From the NCBI GenBank assembly GCA_031404455.1, contig JANNHP010000265.1:1-21223 (forward strand): a DNA stretch of 21,223 bases, read 5' to 3'. The translations under genes were made by a program, and so were the position numbers. Within the stretch, counting starts at the first letter, position 1. Every line of letters starts with the position of its first letter. The notes beneath the pieces are model-generated. The model did no database searches, was not told where the DNA came from, and was given only the letters and a program-made list of their open reading frames with translations. Positions 15,071 through 21,223 of the stretch are shown piece by piece. The stretch comes from JANNHP01 sp031404455 (GTDB lineage: Bacteria; Planctomycetota; JAJSAM01; JAJVHW01).

Positions 15071-15658
15071 ATGACGTGCGAGATGACGATCCCCGGTGCG
15101 TGCGGGGGCGCGACGATGGCGCTCGATCCGACGACGCAACTCATCCTCGCCGAGGAATCCTTCCTGCGCCGGTTCGCCAAGCGGTTCGCGCGCCAGAGCG
15201 CCGACGCCGACGACCTCGTGCAGGAGACGCTGCTGCGCGCCTACCAGGCGCGGCACCGCTTCGCGGTGGGCACCTCGATCCGCGCCTGGCTCGCCGTGAT
15301 CCTGCGCCGCCTGTTCCTCACCGGGATGCGAACCGAGCGGCGCCGCGCGACGCATGCCGACACCGACTCCGACGACGTGCTCTCAAGGATCTGCGACGCC
15401 CGCACGGGTGATGCGATGGGCGAAGCGGCCGAGACGCCGAGCCTGCGCCTCGATCGCCTGGACGACTCCGTGAAGCGCGCGTTCGACGAGCTCCCGGGCG
15501 GGTATCGCGAGTTGCTCGTACTCGCCGCGGTCGAGGGGTGCTCGTACCGCGAGATCGCGACGAAGCTGGACATCCCGGTCGGCACGGTGATGAGCCGCTT
15601 GCACCGCGCGCGCCGGCGTATCCAGTCCGTCGTCGGCAGCCGCAGGCTCGCCTCGTAG
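15071..15658 (+). CDS. ECF-type RNA polymerase sigma factor (sigma-70 family)
   Basis: The 195-residue product has a region 2 domain (about 25-95; ADADDLVQETLLRAYQARHRF, then SIRAWLAVILRRLF) and a region 4 helix-turn-helix (about 130-185; LPGGYRELLVLAAVEGCSYREIATKLDIPVGTVMSRLHRARRRI). Both DNA- and core-binding parts of a group 4 sigma factor are therefore present. The ATG at 15071 is preceded by GGGAGG (15060-15065) with 5-nt spacing. An in-frame ATG at 15116 is an alternative that would remove a non-conserved 15-residue N-terminus. No anti-sigma gene follows; the next gene downstream is the convergent HK2. Regulation by partner switching or by the nearby phosphorelay is possible but not shown. 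Confidence 0.9.
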   Translation: MTCEMTIPGACGGATMALDPTTQLILAEESFLRRFAKRFARQSADADDLVQETLLRAYQARHRFAVGTSIRAWLAVILRRLFLTGMRTERRRATHADTDSDDVLSRICDARTGDAMGEAAETPSLRLDRLDDSVKRAFDELPGGYRELLVLAAVEGCSYREIATKLDIPVGTVMSRLHRARRRIQSVVGSRRLAS

Positions 15659-15660
15659 CG

Positions 15661-15674
15661 GCCGTCCGGACGGC
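15661..15674. terminator. Palindrome between convergent genes, possible bidirectional terminator
   Basis: GCCGTCCGGACGGC is a perfect 14-bp palindrome. It fills almost all of the 17-bp gap between the stop codons of the sigma factor and HK2. As RNA it could only form a 5-bp stem with a 4-nt loop, and there is no T-tract, so terminator function on either strand is weakly supported. It could instead be a protein-binding site. Confidence 0.3.
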
Positions 15675-15675
15675 G

Positions 15676-17409
15676 TCAGTTCGCCGGGCTCGGCGCGGCG
15701 GGGCGCCGCAGTCCGGCGAGCACCTCGGTCACCCGCGCGAAGTCGACGGGCTTGACGAGATGTGCGTCGAACCCGGCAGCGCGCGTGCGGCTCCGCACTC
15801 CCTCCTGTCCCCAGCCGGTGAGGGCGATCAGCGCCACGTCGCGGCCCCACGGCTCGGCGCGGATGCGCCGGGCGGCCTCGTAGCCGTCGAGCCGCGGCAT
15901 CCCGACGTCGAGGAACACGATGTCGGGGCGGACTCGCTCGGCGGTCTCGACCGCCTCTGCGCCGTCGGCCGCGGTCTCGACGTAGCTCCCGGAGCGGCGG
16001 AGCAGCATCGCGAGGCTTGCCGCGGCGTCCTCGTTGTCGTCGGCGACGACGATCCGGTGCGGCGTGGCGTCTCCTGCCGGGCTCGCGTGGTGCCCGGCCG
16101 GTTCGGGGGGTGAGTTCGCCGCTTGAAGGAGCGGCAGCCGCACGACGAACTCCGATCCCTTGCCCCGGCCGTCGCTGTGGGCGACCACCGTCCCGCCGTG
16201 GATGTCGACGAGACGGCGGACCAGCGCGAGGCCGATCCCGAGGCCTCCCTGGGCACGGTCGAGCGTTCGCTCCACCTGCGTGAAGAGTTCGAACACCTTC
16301 GGCAGCATGTCTGCCGGGATGCCGACGCCGGTGTCGAGCACGCGGATGACCGCTTCGTCGCCTTCGCTTGCCACCGTCACGCGGATGCGCCCGCCGTTCT
16401 CCGTGTACTTCGCGGCGTTGTTCAGCAGGTTGCCGACGACCTGGGAGAGGCGCGTCAGGTCGCCCATCACCCGCACCGGCTCACCCGGCATCTCGACGAT
16501 GAGCTCGTGCCGGCGCGCGTCGATCAGCGGACGGCACGTCTCGATGGCGCGCGACACGACGGCCGGCAGGCCGACCGGCTCTCGTTCCACGTTGATCTTC
16601 CCTTCCGTGATCCGAGACACGTCGAGCAGATCCTCGACGAGCCGCGTGAGGTGGCGCAACTGCCGCTCGATCACCTCGCGGCACCAGACGAGCTGCGGAT
16701 CGTCGAGCCCGCTCAGGTCCATGAGCTGCACCGCGTTCTGGATGGGGGCGAGCGGGTTGCGGAGCTCGTGGGCGAGCATCGCCAGGAACTCGTCCTTCTT
16801 CCGATCGGCCTCGCGCAGCGCGAGGTCGAGCCGCTCCCGCGCGACCACCTCGGCCTGCAGCGTGCCGTTGGCGAGTTCCAGCTCCGCGTTCGCCTCTTCC
16901 AGCGTCGCGTTCAGGCGCTCGAGCTCGTGCGCCTTCTCGGCCTGCAGCGTGCTGTTGGCCGCGGCGAGTTCCCCGTTCGCCTGCTCGAGGACGGCGTTGA
17001 GCGCCTGCAGTTCGCGTCGCTTCAGGTAGAGCTCGACGAGCACCGCGACCTTGCTGCGCAGGATCGCCGGCACGACCGGGACGTACACGTAGTCGACGGC
17101 GCCGAGCTCGTATCCCTTCAGCCGGTCGAGGTCCGTCACGTGGAACGCCGTGACGAAGATGATCGGCGTCCGCTCGAACCGCGGGTGCTGGTGGATCATG
17201 GCCGCGGTCTCGAAGCCGTCCATTCCGGGCATGCTCACGTCGAGCAGGATGACCGCGAACTCGTCCCTCATGAGGCGGTCGAGGGCCTCGAGACCCGACG
17301 AAGCGGTCACGAGGTTCTGTCCGAGACCGCCGAGGATCGCCTCGTAGCTGAGCAGGCGCGACGGCTGATCGTCGACGAGCAGGATGTTGACCTTTCCCCT
17401 GACGTTCAT
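15676..17409 (-). CDS. Hybrid histidine kinase REC-HisKA-HATPase-REC (HK2)
   Basis: The 577-residue soluble protein is a full-length paralogue of HK1. Its N-terminal receiver has D13/D14 and phospho-acceptor Asp57, but Val110 replaces the usual switch lysine (DYVYVPVVP). The coiled coil holds two 29-residue repeat units (137-158 and 166-187; LxxLEQANGELAAANSTLQAE type). HisKA has His214 in AHELRNPLAPI. The ATPase has NLLNNAAKYT, DTGVG and GGLGIG, all intact. The C-terminal receiver has Asp501 and Lys553. The start at ATG 17409-17407 is supported by GGAGG (17415-17419) with 5-nt spacing, and the receiver follows at once; an upstream in-frame start at 17469 would only add a 20-residue tail overlapping HK3. 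It lies 40 bp downstream of HK3 on the same strand, probably in one operon. Confidence 0.92.
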   Translation of the reverse strand: MNVRGKVNILLVDDQPSRLLSYEAILGGLGQNLVTASSGLEALDRLMRDEFAVILLDVSMPGMDGFETAAMIHQHPRFERTPIIFVTAFHVTDLDRLKGYELGAVDYVYVPVVPAILRSKVAVLVELYLKRRELQALNAVLEQANGELAAANSTLQAEKAHELERLNATLEEANAELELANGTLQAEVVARERLDLALREADRKKDEFLAMLAHELRNPLAPIQNAVQLMDLSGLDDPQLVWCREVIERQLRHLTRLVEDLLDVSRITEGKINVEREPVGLPAVVSRAIETCRPLIDARRHELIVEMPGEPVRVMGDLTRLSQVVGNLLNNAAKYTENGGRIRVTVASEGDEAVIRVLDTGVGIPADMLPKVFELFTQVERTLDRAQGGLGIGLALVRRLVDIHGGTVVAHSDGRGKGSEFVVRLPLLQAANSPPEPAGHHASPAGDATPHRIVVADDNEDAAASLAMLLRRSGSYVETAADGAEAVETAERVRPDIVFLDVGMPRLDGYEAARRIRAEPWGRDVALIALTGWGQEGVRSRTRAAGFDAHLVKPVDFARVTEVLAGLRRPAAPSPAN

Positions 17410-17449
17410 CGGAACCTCCGCAATGCGCTCGGGCGGGCGGCGTGCGTGC

Positions 17450-21223
<3,774 letters not shown>

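Overview
The window is about 21.2 kb of very GC-rich, densely coded DNA. It holds thirteen coding regions, of which the first and last are cut by the window edges. No tRNA, rRNA, CRISPR array or insertion sequence was recognised. Base composition, lipoprotein signals, a seven-heme cytochrome fused to TPR-like repeats, a TMTC-like membrane glycosyltransferase with TPRs, and many hybrid histidine kinases suggest a Gram-negative bacterium of a large-genome, GC-rich lineage such as Planctomycetota, Acidobacteriota or Myxococcota. That placement is inference from gene style; there is no marker gene.

Left part (1-9088), envelope and metabolism. A HEAT-repeat lipoprotein gene (62-1192, minus) overlaps a downstream partial gene by 4 bp (GTGA). 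Divergent from it is a secreted protein of unknown function (1505-2791). This is followed in the same reading frame, after one TGA, by a TMTC-like GT-C/TPR membrane protein whose N-terminal coding sequence has no ATG, GTG or TTG start. Tail-to-tail with it, 1 bp apart, is a VanZ-like membrane domain fused to a CBM9-like domain (4728-6527, minus). A 452-bp gap (6528-6979) holds a long nested inverted repeat. Then comes a heptaheme c-type cytochrome lipoprotein with TPR-like repeats (6980-9088), probably translated without a Shine-Dalgarno site.

Right part (9202-21223), a phosphorelay and regulator island. It contains two convergent NarL/FixJ-type response regulators (RR1 and RR2) and a REC-HisKA-HATPase-REC hybrid kinase (HK1). 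Overlapping HK1 is a REC-HisKA-degenerate ATPase-REC-HPt protein. An ECF-type sigma factor, a close paralogue of HK1 (HK2) and a very large multi-HAMP hybrid kinase (HK3; HAMP array, GAF, HisKA, HATPase, three RECs) complete it. HK3 and HK2 form a minus-strand operon. HK1 and the HPt protein form a plus-strand, translationally coupled pair.

How the parts may work together (inference): HK1, HK2 and HK3 have intact catalytic motifs and could feed phosphate through their receivers to the only visible HPt domain. That domain sits in a protein whose own ATPase has lost key ATP-binding residues. Phosphate could pass from there to receiver proteins, possibly RR1 or RR2. The sigma factor has no neighbouring anti-sigma gene and may instead be controlled by this signalling set. 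The points most worth checking are the kinase-dead HPt hub, the single TGA joining two ORFs at 2789-2791, and the large inverted repeat at 6617-6882.
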